64,000 bases of DNA, taken from the NCBI RefSeq assembly GCF_028288185.1, contig NZ_JAQBOF010000029.1, positions 62,001-126,000 of the forward strand, read 5' to 3'. Shown piece after piece: positions 43,557-52,920 of this stretch (position 1 is its first letter; each line of letters opens with the position of its first letter). Under the pieces are notes generated by a model. That model had not been told where the DNA came from, ran no database searches, and worked only from the letters and a program-made list of their open reading frames with translations. Position numbers and translations under genes: made by a program. This stretch comes from Mucilaginibacter sp. Lineage in GTDB: Bacteria > Bacteroidota > Bacteroidia > Sphingobacteriales > Sphingobacteriaceae.

Positions 43557-46373
43557 ATGAAAAAATTTCTATTCATTATAATTACATTAATAACATTGTC
43601 ATCTGGGCTATTTGCTCAAGTCAAGCCTGTCCCCCCGCCATTGGCAATCCGCGAGGTTAGTGGTGTTGTGAAAGACGAAAAAGGTGAAACTGTTATCGGA
43701 GCATTAGTAACCTTAAAGTCAGTAGTAGATACATTAAGAGGCGCAACTAATGAAGATGGAATATTTGTTTTCAAAGGCGTAAAAAAAGCAGCTTTTAATG
43801 TTACCGTAACAAGTATTGGTTCTGAAACTTTTGTTAAGAAATATCTTAATAGTGATATAGCAAAAAAAATAGTTTTAGATCCTATAACACTAAAAACACA
43901 ATCGAATCAACTTAACGAAGTAAAAATTGATGGTACACCCAGTGTAGTTTACAAAACAGATACTGTTGAATATCGCGCCAGTGATTATAAAGTACGAGCC
44001 AATGCCACACTTGATGAATTAGTTAAGAAAATGGAAGGCATGGAAGTTGGATCAGACGGCTCGTTAGTGCACCAGGGTGAGTCTGTTGTTAAAGCTAAGT
44101 TAAATGGCAAAGAGTTTGCCGGGGGCAGTATATCTCAAGCGCTTAAAAATTTACCTGCTGATATTGTTGAAAAAATACAAATAGTTGATGATTACGGGGA
44201 CATGGCCGCCCGCACAGGTATTAAAACCGGCACACCGCAAAAAATATTAAACATAACCACCAAGCCGGACAGATCTGTAGGTATTACAGGCCGAACAAGC
44301 GATCAGGCTGGTAACAATGACAGATACAATTCGCAAGTATCGGTACAACGTATTGATGCTAACCAGGTAATAAGTTTAATTGGTAATTTAAATAATACCG
44401 TAACCGGCGTTGGCGGAGGTAGCCCCGGAACTACACAATCCGGTTCGCCTTCATTTAGCTATCGCGATCAGTGGAGTAAAAAAATACAGGTTAATACCAG
44501 TTATTCTTATTGGTTTAATAATAATAATTCAACCAATTACCAATACGGTTTTAACAATACAAGTTTGGGGGTCAGTGATTTCTCTCAGCATGGTAGTAAC
44601 GAAAATACAGGGAGCGGGCACAATGTGCATTTCCAAATGGATTTCCAAATGGATAGTTTAAATTTCCTACAGATAAACCCATCATACGGTACTTCTAAAT
44701 CATCAAATTCAAGTAATTATACCAGGGATCAAATAGATAATTTCAAAGATACTACCGGTGCTTCATTATTTCAACACCGATTAAGTACGGGCACAAATGG
44801 TGGCTCCAGCTTAAACAACAGTTATGGTGTTAATTCGCTTTTTGTGCATTTATTTAGAAAACCAAAAAGAAATATATCTGTAAATTTAGGCGTATCGCAT
44901 TCAACATCCGAAGCAAATGGTAATAATGATAAGCTTTACCATTATTTTGCAGATAGTACACAAAGTACGCTAATAAAAGACTCTACAATAAATCTGTTAA
45001 CGGTTCGTAGAAATACCAATACATCATTCTCGGGTACCATATCCTATACAGAACCTTTAGCACTATACTCGTTATTAGAGTTCAGATCCGAGTTATCCCG
45101 ATCAAATAACAATGCCAATTCAACACAAGACAGTGTTTCGGCAAATGGCACTGTAACAGAAATACCTGCCTTTAGTAATATCTTTAATTACTCGGTAACA
45201 CAATCACGTTATACGGCAAATTATAGATATGATGGCCTTAAGGTTAATTTATCAATTGGTGCTACCGCAATAGCGTATAATTTAACCGGTACTAAAGTTG
45301 ATAATAACACTTTTTTAAATGCAACTACTTCAAGGTCTAACTTTAAATTAGTCCCCGCATTTCGTTTTCAATATGCATGGTCGCGGACACAACGCCTGCA
45401 AATAACTTATAATGGCGCAAATGTTGAGCCTGATTTTTCACAAGTTCAACCTTTTACTGATAGAACCAATCCTAACAATATTATTGTCGGTAATCCAAAT
45501 CTTGATCCGGGTTTTAATCATTCTATCAATGGATCGTACAATAATTATATAGCAAACTCCAGGTTTAACTTATCATTTAGCGGCTATGCCAATTTTCAAC
45601 AGAACGTCATAACCACAAATACATTAAATATACGTACTATACTTACACCGGCAGTTGATGCCACCCCAACCAGCCCTGCTGTTCCCGCTAAGTATAAAAA
45701 TATAAATGAGGTGCATTTTATTAACCTTGACGGATCACACCAATTTGGCGGCGGATACGGTATTTCAAAACAATTGGATGATAGAAGATATAATCTATCG
45801 TTAAACGGTAGTGTAAATTATAGCTACTCGCCAGCGATGAGTAATAATATATTATACCATAATACAGCCTGGAGATTTGATGATCGTTTTGGCCCTAGAA
45901 TTACACCTAACGATAATATTGAATTTAACCCATACGTGGGCTATAACCTTACCCGTACGTTCACAACATCCCCTAATGCAAAGCCTACGCTTTACCAAAC
46001 AACACGATTGGCAGTTGATGGCAAAATGTATTTCTTAAAAACCTACCAGGTAAATTACAGCGCGTCTAAAAACTTTGTAAGCGGTATACAAAACAGTACT
46101 AACCCGTTTGTGGTAAATGTTGGCTTTCAAAAAGAGTTCTTAGAAAAAAGGAACCTTGTATTTACGTTTGATGTTTATGACTTGTTACATCAAAATAACT
46201 TTATCAGACAAGATGTTACACCTGATGGTGGTATAACCAATACTATATCAAGCTCATTAAGCCGGTTCTTTATGGTTGGTTTACGCCTTAACCTGCAAAA
46301 ATGGGGCGGCAGGCCACAACATAATGGCAAAAATATGCAACGCAGAGGCGACGGTAGTTTTATCTACAACTAA
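43557..46373 (+). CDS. Outer membrane beta-barrel / TonB-receptor-like protein
   Basis: This 938-residue protein has a signal peptide ending LFAQ (about residue 21). A carboxypeptidase-regulatory-like domain (about 32-115: VSGVVKDEKGETVIGA) and a plug-like region (NEVKIDGTPSVVYKTDTVEY, LVKKMEGMEV) follow. A Ser/Asn/Thr-rich beta-barrel makes up the remainder. It has the same build as the proteins at 12509 and 15429 but is a more distant relative. No TonB box or SusD partner is seen. It forms an operon with the CBM9-like gene and probably imports or secretes a ligand that it binds. Confidence 0.83.
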   Translation: MKKFLFIIITLITLSSGLFAQVKPVPPPLAIREVSGVVKDEKGETVIGALVTLKSVVDTLRGATNEDGIFVFKGVKKAAFNVTVTSIGSETFVKKYLNSDIAKKIVLDPITLKTQSNQLNEVKIDGTPSVVYKTDTVEYRASDYKVRANATLDELVKKMEGMEVGSDGSLVHQGESVVKAKLNGKEFAGGSISQALKNLPADIVEKIQIVDDYGDMAARTGIKTGTPQKILNITTKPDRSVGITGRTSDQAGNNDRYNSQVSVQRIDANQVISLIGNLNNTVTGVGGGSPGTTQSGSPSFSYRDQWSKKIQVNTSYSYWFNNNNSTNYQYGFNNTSLGVSDFSQHGSNENTGSGHNVHFQMDFQMDSLNFLQINPSYGTSKSSNSSNYTRDQIDNFKDTTGASLFQHRLSTGTNGGSSLNNSYGVNSLFVHLFRKPKRNISVNLGVSHSTSEANGNNDKLYHYFADSTQSTLIKDSTINLLTVRRNTNTSFSGTISYTEPLALYSLLEFRSELSRSNNNANSTQDSVSANGTVTEIPAFSNIFNYSVTQSRYTANYRYDGLKVNLSIGATAIAYNLTGTKVDNNTFLNATTSRSNFKLVPAFRFQYAWSRTQRLQITYNGANVEPDFSQVQPFTDRTNPNNIIVGNPNLDPGFNHSINGSYNNYIANSRFNLSFSGYANFQQNVITTNTLNIRTILTPAVDATPTSPAVPAKYKNINEVHFINLDGSHQFGGGYGISKQLDDRRYNLSLNGSVNYSYSPAMSNNILYHNTAWRFDDRFGPRITPNDNIEFNPYVGYNLTRTFTTSPNAKPTLYQTTRLAVDGKMYFLKTYQVNYSASKNFVSGIQNSTNPFVVNVGFQKEFLEKRNLVFTFDVYDLLHQNNFIRQDVTPDGGITNTISSSLSRFFMVGLRLNLQKWGGRPQHNGKNMQRRGDGSFIYN

Positions 46374-46390
46374 CGCAAATTGCTAATAAC

Positions 46391-46428
46391 AAAAAAGCCT
46401 GTTAAGTTTAAACTTAACAGGCTTTTTT
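46391..46428. terminator. Perfect bidirectional terminator after the barrel gene
   Basis: The 38-bp sequence is a perfect palindrome (AAAAAAGCCTGTTAAGTTT and its complement) with A and T tracts on both sides, between convergent genes. Confidence 0.92.
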
Positions 46429-46453
46429 GTATTAATTAAATCCTACTATAGAA

Positions 46454-47599
46454 TTACTTCTTTACAGAAAATTTATAATATGAAGAAGTTTTATAAACCT
46501 GCCCCGGTTTTAATGTTGTTGATGGGAAAGAAGGTTGATTTGGCGAGTCAGGGAAGTGTTGAGTTTCCATTGCAAAAGCTGTTCTGAAATCATCTTTACT
46601 ACCACTTTTAAAGGTGTTTTTACTTTGCATAAAGTTACCACTGTAAAATTGCAATCCCGGCTCTTGCGTGTATATGTCCATCACTATACCACTCTTATCG
46701 CCTACAACTTTTGCAGCATGCATATATTTACTTGGCACAGTACCATTTAATACAAAGTTATGGTCATAGCCTGCACCATTTTTTAACTGTTGATTTTTGG
46801 CGTTAATTCTAAGGCCAATAGCGGTTGGTTTGTTAAAATCAAACGGTGTACCTGCAACCGGCTCTAATTTGCCGGTAGGTATTAGTGTAGAATCAACCGG
46901 CGTATATTTATCGGCATTGATCTGTACAATATGATTAAGTATGGTACCACTACCCTCTCCGTTAAGATTAAAGAACGCGTGGTTGGTTAAATTCACTACC
47001 GTGGTTTTATCGGTAGAAGCTTCATAATCCATACGTAACTCATTATCATCATTTAATGTATAAGTTACTTTAACTTTCACATTGCCGGGGAAACCACCTT
47101 CCATATCTTTTGACAGATAGCTTAGTTCTAATGTATGGTCGTTAGGTTGGGCCGCATCAAACATAACGTATTGAAAGCCGGCCTTACCGCCATGCAGCGT
47201 GTTAGGGCCATTATTAATAGTCAGTGTAACTTGTTTGCCATCCAACATAAATTTGCCCTTAGCAATGCGGTTACCGTAGCGGCCTATTGTTGCGCCAAAA
47301 TATGGTTCGGTAGATTTTTTATATTCTGCAGCGGTTTTAAACCCAACAACTACATCAGTTAGCGTATCTTTTTTACTGGGTACAAATAAGCTTACCAAAC
47401 GACCACCGTAATTAGTAAAAACAGCCTTTAAGTTATGCTTGTTTTTTAAGATGTAGAATGATGCGTTTTTTAGGGATGTATCCGCCTTGGTAACAGAATC
47501 TGTTTTAACGCTATCTGTAGTTGTTTTTGTTGAGGACGAGTTGCAGGCTGCTAATAAAAGCAACGCAGGCAAAGCTCCAACGATAAATTTTAGTTTCAT
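46454..47599 (-). CDS. galM: Aldose 1-epimerase (galactose mutarotase), lipoprotein
   Basis: This 381-residue protein has a lipoprotein signal with AAC (Cys19). It shows the mutarotase motifs NTLHGGKAGFQ (catalytic or binding His), LTNHAFFNLNGEGSG (second His) and EPGLQFYSGNFM (catalytic Glu). The family interconverts alpha and beta anomers of aldoses. The lipid anchor places the activity in the periplasm, where sugars released by glycosidases would be epimerised before uptake. It is at the end of the uronate gene group. Confidence 0.92.
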   Translation of the reverse strand: MKLKFIVGALPALLLLAACNSSSTKTTTDSVKTDSVTKADTSLKNASFYILKNKHNLKAVFTNYGGRLVSLFVPSKKDTLTDVVVGFKTAAEYKKSTEPYFGATIGRYGNRIAKGKFMLDGKQVTLTINNGPNTLHGGKAGFQYVMFDAAQPNDHTLELSYLSKDMEGGFPGNVKVKVTYTLNDDNELRMDYEASTDKTTVVNLTNHAFFNLNGEGSGTILNHIVQINADKYTPVDSTLIPTGKLEPVAGTPFDFNKPTAIGLRINAKNQQLKNGAGYDHNFVLNGTVPSKYMHAAKVVGDKSGIVMDIYTQEPGLQFYSGNFMQSKNTFKSGSKDDFRTAFAMETQHFPDSPNQPSFPSTTLKPGQVYKTSSYYKFSVKK

Positions 47600-47627
47600 G
47601 TTGTTAAATTAAGTTATTACTAATTGG

Positions 47628-48413
47628 TTATCTTTTTACTTTTTTTTTAAGCCACACGGTCAGATCGTTTGCTGCGATATCGTTTTGATATATTGCAGGC
47701 AATCTGCCGTTTACATATTCATTATACAGCCATGGATCGCCAACGGCAAATACGATACCTTTACCATACTTTGCAGTTGCTGCAATTACAGCTGATCCAT
47801 CAGCCGATTTAAAGACCGCTTTGGCATCCGGACTATTTAAACTGATACTGCATACATCTTTTAAAAATAACTTAGGGGTCGACTTAAATATGTCGTTATC
47901 AACATACATAGCTTCACCATCTTTAAAATGCTTATCGTCAATAACATGGTTTGGCAGATCATTATTAAAATGCAGGCCAAATTTTGCAGCGAGATTATTA
48001 AAGTGCGGCAATTCAACATTAGCGCTATCATTAGCCATCAAAACTAATACACCACCTGCTTTTACCCAAAGTGCTATTTGCTCAACATCTTTGCTTTCAA
48101 TATAATTAGGGGTTGTTGCTTCCTTTTTGGTATCAGGATCAACAATAATATATATCGAACCATTGCGCAAGTTTGCCAGAGTAGGTGCTTTACCTAAAGT
48201 ATCCAGCTTAAGTCCGTTAGCTTTAAATATTGCTCCCCATATACTAAAGCCGCTGCTTTTTTCATCATCCCATAAATAATGAAAGCGTTCTATACCATCT
48301 TTAGTTTTATGCGTTTCATGGTTAAAATAAGTATCAAGCATCACGGTTTGCGCAAGGCTAACCGGAGCAACTTTAAATAAGATCAGCGCCGTACAAACAA
48401 GAAATTTATTCAT
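47628..48413 (-). CDS. Secreted DUF4350-like protein (GATase1-like fold)
   Basis: This 261-residue protein has a signal peptide ending SLAQ (about residue 22). It has FHYLWDDEKSSGFSIWGAIF, then SIYIIVDPDT, and WVKAGGVLVLMAND, the pattern of the DUF4350 / GATase1-like group found fused or near to unsaturated uronyl hydrolases in Bacteroidota. The final part (KYGKGIVFAVGDPWLYNEYV) is the end of this domain. No enzyme residues can be assigned. It lies 28 bp upstream of galM in the same direction. Confidence 0.65.
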   Translation of the reverse strand: MNKFLVCTALILFKVAPVSLAQTVMLDTYFNHETHKTKDGIERFHYLWDDEKSSGFSIWGAIFKANGLKLDTLGKAPTLANLRNGSIYIIVDPDTKKEATTPNYIESKDVEQIALWVKAGGVLVLMANDSANVELPHFNNLAAKFGLHFNNDLPNHVIDDKHFKDGEAMYVDNDIFKSTPKLFLKDVCSISLNSPDAKAVFKSADGSAVIAATAKYGKGIVFAVGDPWLYNEYVNGRLPAIYQNDIAANDLTVWLKKKVKR

Positions 48414-48489
48414 AATAAACTATCAATCTATTATTTAAAGCCGGGTTAGAATATTATTGGTGCAGCGTAATAAAGGTAACTAAAAGCTA

Positions 48490-49812
48490 TTACACTTGTT
48501 TTATTTTACTTATTTCAATAGTCTTCATTTTTGGAACCAGGAAATGCATGATAAACCATGCCAAAAGGTAAGCGCTGCCGCAAACAAAAAACATGATGTA
48601 ATAGGCTATCTCAATTTTTCCGATACCTCTATAGTAAATGAATAGTTTCTTTTGAACAAGCCATGAAAAAAGGACCCCGCCAAACGAGCCAAACATACCG
48701 CCAATGCCGGTAACAGAACCAACAGAACTTTTTGGAAACATATCAGAAACTGTAGTAAATATATTAGCGCTCCACGCCTGATGCGCAGCCGCGGCCAAAC
48801 CAATCACCATAACGGCATACCACATGCTTATTCCGCCTAAAAACTGGGCAAAAATTATGGGTATAACAAACAGTGCGTAAATAAACATTGATGTTTTGCG
48901 CGCTTTAAATGTTGGCCAATTATTTTTGATTAGAGTCATTGGCAACCATCCGCCGCCAACACTGCCAAATGTAGACAAAATGTAAACTGCCGCTACCGGG
49001 AAGGCTATGGCTGTACCTTTTAAATGATATTGGCTTTCTAAAAAATCAGGTAACCAAAATAAATAAAACCACCATATTGGATCGGTTAAAAATTTACCTA
49101 CCACAAACGCCCATGTTTGCTTAAATTTAAGCAGTTTAGCCCATGATATTTTTTCTTTTTCGATCAGTGGTGTAGGGTCAGGATTTTCAGGGTCATTGTT
49201 GATATAATCTAATTCTGCCTGGGTCACAAACTTATGTTTAGCCGGAGACTGGTAAAACAGATACCAAAAAACAAGCCAGATAAACCCGGTAGATCCTGTT
49301 ATAATAAAAGCCCAACGCCATCCCCAAGCAACTGCTATAAAAGGTACCGTCAAGGGTGCAACTATAGCACCAATATTGGTTCCGGAATTAAATATGCCGG
49401 TAGCAAGTGCTCTTTCTTTTTTTGGGAACCATTCGGCCACTGTTTTTATTGCTGCCGGGAAATTGCCACCCTCGCTTACACCCAACGCGGAACGAACCAC
49501 ACTAAAACCGAAGGTACTTGACACAAAAGAATGGCACACAGCCGAAACGCTCCATAAAAACGTCGCCATGAAATAGCCGATCTTTGTGCCTACTTTGTCG
49601 ATAAAGCCGCCTGCTGCCAGTAAACCCAGGGCATAGGCTATTTTAAAAGCTATCTCTATGTTGGTATAATCACCATCGTTCCATTTAAATTCGGTGGTAA
49701 GATTTGACTTTAATAATGCAATAACTTGCCTGTCGAGATAATTAATAGTAGTGGCAAAAAACAATAGCGAGCATATTACCCAGCGGTAATTGCCTATTTT
49801 AACTTCATTCAT
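48490..49812 (-). CDS. MFS transporter of the hexuronate (ExuT-like) family
   Basis: This 440-residue inner membrane protein has about 12 hydrophobic helices. The first helix has FFATTINYLDRQVI and the loop after helix 2 has GGFIDKVGTKIGYF, close to the MFS A-motif. The EGGNFPAAIKTVAEWFPKKERA stretch marks the anion:cation symporter group to which ExuT and GudP belong. It probably imports galacturonate, glucuronate or an unsaturated derivative. It is 64 bp downstream of the SDR gene, in line with kduI. Confidence 0.9.
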   Translation of the reverse strand: MNEVKIGNYRWVICSLLFFATTINYLDRQVIALLKSNLTTEFKWNDGDYTNIEIAFKIAYALGLLAAGGFIDKVGTKIGYFMATFLWSVSAVCHSFVSSTFGFSVVRSALGVSEGGNFPAAIKTVAEWFPKKERALATGIFNSGTNIGAIVAPLTVPFIAVAWGWRWAFIITGSTGFIWLVFWYLFYQSPAKHKFVTQAELDYINNDPENPDPTPLIEKEKISWAKLLKFKQTWAFVVGKFLTDPIWWFYLFWLPDFLESQYHLKGTAIAFPVAAVYILSTFGSVGGGWLPMTLIKNNWPTFKARKTSMFIYALFVIPIIFAQFLGGISMWYAVMVIGLAAAAHQAWSANIFTTVSDMFPKSSVGSVTGIGGMFGSFGGVLFSWLVQKKLFIYYRGIGKIEIAYYIMFFVCGSAYLLAWFIMHFLVPKMKTIEISKIKQV

Positions 49813-49876
49813 AATTGGTTATATAAGATAGGCGTTTAGCCGGGTACAATATAGGATATAAATTAATTAGTAGTAC

Positions 49877-50695
49877 TTATACACCACTAAAAATAGAAAA
49901 TCCTCCGTCCACACAAATCATTGAGCCGGTTACAAAGGCCGATGCATCGCTTAACAACCATATTAACGCGCCAATTAACTCGTCAGGATTACCGAAACGT
50001 TTAAATGGTGTGTTTCTGATCACTCGCTCACCCCTGTCTGTATAACCCCCATCAGGTTTAGTTAACAAGTTGCGATTTTGTTCTGTCAGGAAAAAGCCTG
50101 GTGCCAACGCATTCATACGTATAGCATCGCCGTAACGATTAGCCAGCTCAACTGCAAACCATTGGTTATAACAATCAACTGCCGCTTTACCCATATTATA
50201 ACCTAATACACGGGTTACCGCGCTTTTAGAGTTCATGGATGATATATTTACTATGCTGCCTTTACCGGCAGTTTTAACAATTGCTTCGCCAAATATTTGT
50301 GTGGGTATAATAGTTCCCCAAAGATTAAGCTCGGTAACTTTTTTCATGCCTGCCAGGTTCATGCTAAAAATATCCTGTTCGGGTAGTAAAACACCTTCAG
50401 GCATATTGCCACCGGCACCATTTACCAAACCATCAATCCGGCCGTACGCAGCCAGTACTTTGTCTTTTGCTGCAACTAATGCCGCTTCATCTAAAGCATC
50501 AGCAATAAGCGCAATAGCTTGTCCCCCACTTGCATTAATGGCTGCGGCTCTTTCTTCGGCCACCTGTTGGTTTCTGCCTAAAATACCAACCGTGCCGCCT
50601 GCCTCGACAATACCGTTTACAAACGATTTACCCAATATACCTGTACCACCGGTAACTACAATTACTTTACCTTTTAATGAGAAGTTATTTTCCAC
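49877..50695 (-). CDS. SDR oxidoreductase, D-mannonate oxidoreductase type
   Basis: This 272-residue cytoplasmic enzyme has the SDR fold with TGGTGILG (about residues 16-23) and catalytic Ser, Tyr and Lys in ISSMNSKSAVTRVLGYNMGK. The C-terminal part APGFFLTEQNRNLLTKPDGG and DGGFSIFSGV match the SDR-type mannonate oxidoreductases (the Bacillus UxuB group) more than KduD. It would reduce fructuronate to mannonate with NADH. Its neighbour kduI leaves open a KduD-like reduction of diketogluconate. It is 16 bp after kduI, so they share a transcript. Confidence 0.82.
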   Translation of the reverse strand: MENNFSLKGKVIVVTGGTGILGKSFVNGIVEAGGTVGILGRNQQVAEERAAAINASGGQAIALIADALDEAALVAAKDKVLAAYGRIDGLVNGAGGNMPEGVLLPEQDIFSMNLAGMKKVTELNLWGTIIPTQIFGEAIVKTAGKGSIVNISSMNSKSAVTRVLGYNMGKAAVDCYNQWFAVELANRYGDAIRMNALAPGFFLTEQNRNLLTKPDGGYTDRGERVIRNTPFKRFGNPDELIGALIWLLSDASAFVTGSMICVDGGFSIFSGV

Positions 50696-50711
50696 TTTTT
50701 TATTTATTTAT

Positions 50712-51542
50712 CTACTTAATATCTGCAATATCAAAAACATCCATATCGGTATAATCAAGGTTTTCGCCTGCCATTCCCCATATAAAACTATAACTGGCCG
50801 TGCCGCTGCCAGAATGTATGCTCCACGGTGGCGATACCACTGCTTCATAATTATTCATCACGATATGCCGGGTTTCGTTACCCTCGCCCATGTAATGAAA
50901 TACACGTTGCCCTTTAGGTACATCAAAATAAAAATATGCTTCCATCCTTCTGTCGTGCACGTGTGCAGGCATGGTATTCCAAACACTTCCTTCGCTCAAA
51001 ATTGTTAGGCCCATTACCAGCTGGCAGCTCTGTATGCCTTCGGCATGAATATATTTATTTATAGTACGGCGGTTTGCTGTTGATGTATCACCCGCGTTTA
51101 CCTTAACCGCTTTTTCATTGGTTAATAATGCCGTTGGATAGGTAGTATGTGCCGGACATGAAAGTATATAAAACACTGCCGGATTATCACTATCTACGCT
51201 TGAGAATTTTACGCTTTTTACACCTTTACCTATATATAGGCAATCCAGCTTATTTACTTTATAGGTTTGGCCATCGGCAATAACTTCACCATTTCCGGCT
51301 ACGTTTATGATACCAATTTCGCGGCGTTGCAAAAAGTAATCGGCTTTTAGATTGGGGTAGTTCTCCAGTTCCAGTTGTTTATTAACAGGATTTGCAGCGC
51401 CGATAATCATACGGTCGTAATGCGTATAAACACAGTTTACCTCGTTTGGCTTCACAATTCCGTCCAGCAAAAAATGCTCGCGGATAGCCGCGGTTTGATA
51501 GGTTTTAAAATCTTCGGGGTGTACGCTATAGATAGATCTCAA
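50712..51542 (-). CDS. kduI: 4-deoxy-L-threo-5-hexosulose-uronate ketol-isomerase
   Basis: This 276-residue cytoplasmic enzyme isomerises the unsaturated uronate released from pectin or other polyuronides. The sequence starts RSIYSVHPEDFKTYQTAAIR and contains YTHYDRMIIGAA and the cupin metal site AHVHDRRMEAYFYF (His, His, Glu), with the last His in PWSIHSGSG. The length equals the family standard. It is the first gene of the SDR / transporter transcript and diverges from the YhcH-like gene. It means the organism uses unsaturated uronates, though the lyase or hydrolase that makes them is elsewhere or lost (see 52411). Confidence 0.95.
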   Translation of the reverse strand: MRSIYSVHPEDFKTYQTAAIREHFLLDGIVKPNEVNCVYTHYDRMIIGAANPVNKQLELENYPNLKADYFLQRREIGIINVAGNGEVIADGQTYKVNKLDCLYIGKGVKSVKFSSVDSDNPAVFYILSCPAHTTYPTALLTNEKAVKVNAGDTSTANRRTINKYIHAEGIQSCQLVMGLTILSEGSVWNTMPAHVHDRRMEAYFYFDVPKGQRVFHYMGEGNETRHIVMNNYEAVVSPPWSIHSGSGTASYSFIWGMAGENLDYTDMDVFDIADIK

Positions 51543-51782
51543 TGGTTATTAGATTTTGGTTACGAATAGCAATTTTACAATTTATCGCCCAATTAACAGC
51601 TATCGCATCTATATTTTTACGCAATCGATGTAGAATATAGAAACGCAATTAAATGAGGTAGTTGTGAATGAGTGAATATAAATCTTAAAATTGAGGTTTA
51701 TTAAATTATATACCAAAATACTTGTATAATTGAATATTAAACCAATTATGTCCTACACAATGGGGCGCTAAATCATTCCATC

Positions 51783-52388
51783 ATGAAGAAAATACTTAAC
51801 TGCAAAATTGTCTTATTGGCTGTATTTTGTTTTATCGGTACAGTTGCAAAAGCTCAAACTTCTGAAAACGCCGCCGCGTGGGTTAAAAAAGGCGAATGGC
51901 GAAATGGTTTTAAATTAAACTTGTTTGCCGGGCTTAATAATGCAGAGTTTGCTAAGCAATATCAACACAATAAGAAATATTGGGACGAGGCATTTGCTTT
52001 TATAAATAATACTAACCTTGATACATTATCGGTAGGTAAACACGTAATTGATGGTACTAATGTTTTTGCTACCGTAACCGATGGCCCTACTAAGGATTAT
52101 GATAAAACAGCTTGGGAATCGCATCGTAATTATATTGATCTGCATTTAGTAATAAATGGTAAAGAAAGAATAGGTGTGACTAATGCGACAATAGCTACAA
52201 TTACCAACCCGTATGACGCTGCTAAAGACGCGGCTAACTACGACATAAACACTAAAGGCAATTATTATATAGAAGATTCCGGCGTGCTTGTAATATGTTT
52301 CCCGCAGGATGCGCACCGCCCCGGTATACATGTTGATGGTTATGACAAAGTAAAAAAGATGGTCATAAAAATTAAAGTTGCCGAATAA
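51783..52388 (+). CDS. Exported YhcH/YjgK/YiaL (EbgC-like) protein
   Basis: This 201-residue protein has a signal peptide ending VAKAQ (about residue 24), then the DUF386 cupin-like domain with ESHRNYIDLHLVINGKERIG and CFPQDAHRPGI, whose His and Glu residues form the metal site of the fold. The E. coli relatives are cytoplasmic and are linked to sialic acid, 2,3-diketogulonate and galactose genes, where they may act as anomerases. An exported form next to kduI suggests anomerisation of uronates in the periplasm. The function is inferred. Confidence 0.87.
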   Translation: MKKILNCKIVLLAVFCFIGTVAKAQTSENAAAWVKKGEWRNGFKLNLFAGLNNAEFAKQYQHNKKYWDEAFAFINNTNLDTLSVGKHVIDGTNVFATVTDGPTKDYDKTAWESHRNYIDLHLVINGKERIGVTNATIATITNPYDAAKDAANYDINTKGNYYIEDSGVLVICFPQDAHRPGIHVDGYDKVKKMVIKIKVAE

Positions 52389-52410
52389 GCAAAGATTTTT
52401 ATTATTACAT

Positions 52411-52542
52411 AGTACAGGCAGTGCCCCAGGCCACAGCGAAGTTGATGTACCTATAATTTATACTGATTATTACTATCTGGAAGCACTGATACGTAAACAA
52501 CGCCTGCATGACCATCAGCCGGTTGTTAACACTAAGTTATAA
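52411..52542 (+). pseudogene. 3' remnant of GH88 unsaturated glucuronyl hydrolase
   Basis: Directly after the YhcH-like gene, in another frame, a 43-codon stretch ends in TAA. It encodes APGHSEVDVPIIYTDYYYLE and ALIRK, the C-terminal signature of GH88 enzymes (GHSEVDVPL-YADYY-EAL). There is no start codon, and the rest of the about 380-residue enzyme is absent, so it is a truncated remnant after a deletion. Its stop region overlaps the 3' end of the DUF3037 gene on the other strand. GH88 products are substrates for the KduI pathway, which supports past membership of this locus. Confidence 0.75.
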
Positions 52543-52920
52543 AACCAATTGCGTGTGCAGCCTGATCAATGTTTGCAACGGATTTGTACATAAGCCGGGA
52601 TGAACTTTCGATGCCTGCACTACCGTACTGCGCGTTGCCGTAAGCCAGCGGAAACGCGAGGCTTCGTCAAGCGTACCTATAGGGCCGCTTTCGGGGCTGC
52701 CCTGGCAGATCTGGTCAAAGGCATATAGGTTTGCTTTGATCTCTTGTACATCTTCTCGATTGGTGAAACAGCAAAGGCGGTCTTCGTCTACCGTGATAAT
52801 TGCTTGCAAGAAGTTCAGCTTCTTACAGTACAGTATTACCCCCACATTCATAAACTCCTCACGCTCTACCCTTGGTACAACGCGAACTACGGCGTACTCA
52901 AAAACGTGCTTCCCTGGCAT
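52537..52920 (-). CDS. DUF3037 protein
   Basis: This 127-residue soluble protein has the DUF3037 pattern: YAVVRVVPRVEREEFMNVGVI at the start and a middle EASRFRWLTATRSTVVQ motif. The biochemical role of the family is unknown. The start codon at 52920 lies 23 bp inside the upstream HipA-like gene, so translation is likely coupled. In many genomes this family is paired with a HipA-like kinase, as here. It may be a substrate, regulator or neutraliser of the kinase; nothing in the sequence decides. Confidence 0.85.
   Translation of the reverse strand: MPGKHVFEYAVVRVVPRVEREEFMNVGVILYCKKLNFLQAIITVDEDRLCCFTNREDVQEIKANLYAFDQICQGSPESGPIGTLDEASRFRWLTATRSTVVQASKVHPGLCTNPLQTLIRLHTQLVL

Noticed and set aside
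49877..50695. KduD assignment for the SDR gene
   Set aside because: The C-terminal motif fits the mannonate oxidoreductase type better, although adjacency to kduI keeps KduD possible.
50235..51008. A 257-codon open frame on the plus strand
   Set aside because: It is antisense to the SDR and kduI genes, both of which have strong motifs, and no family is recognisable in it.
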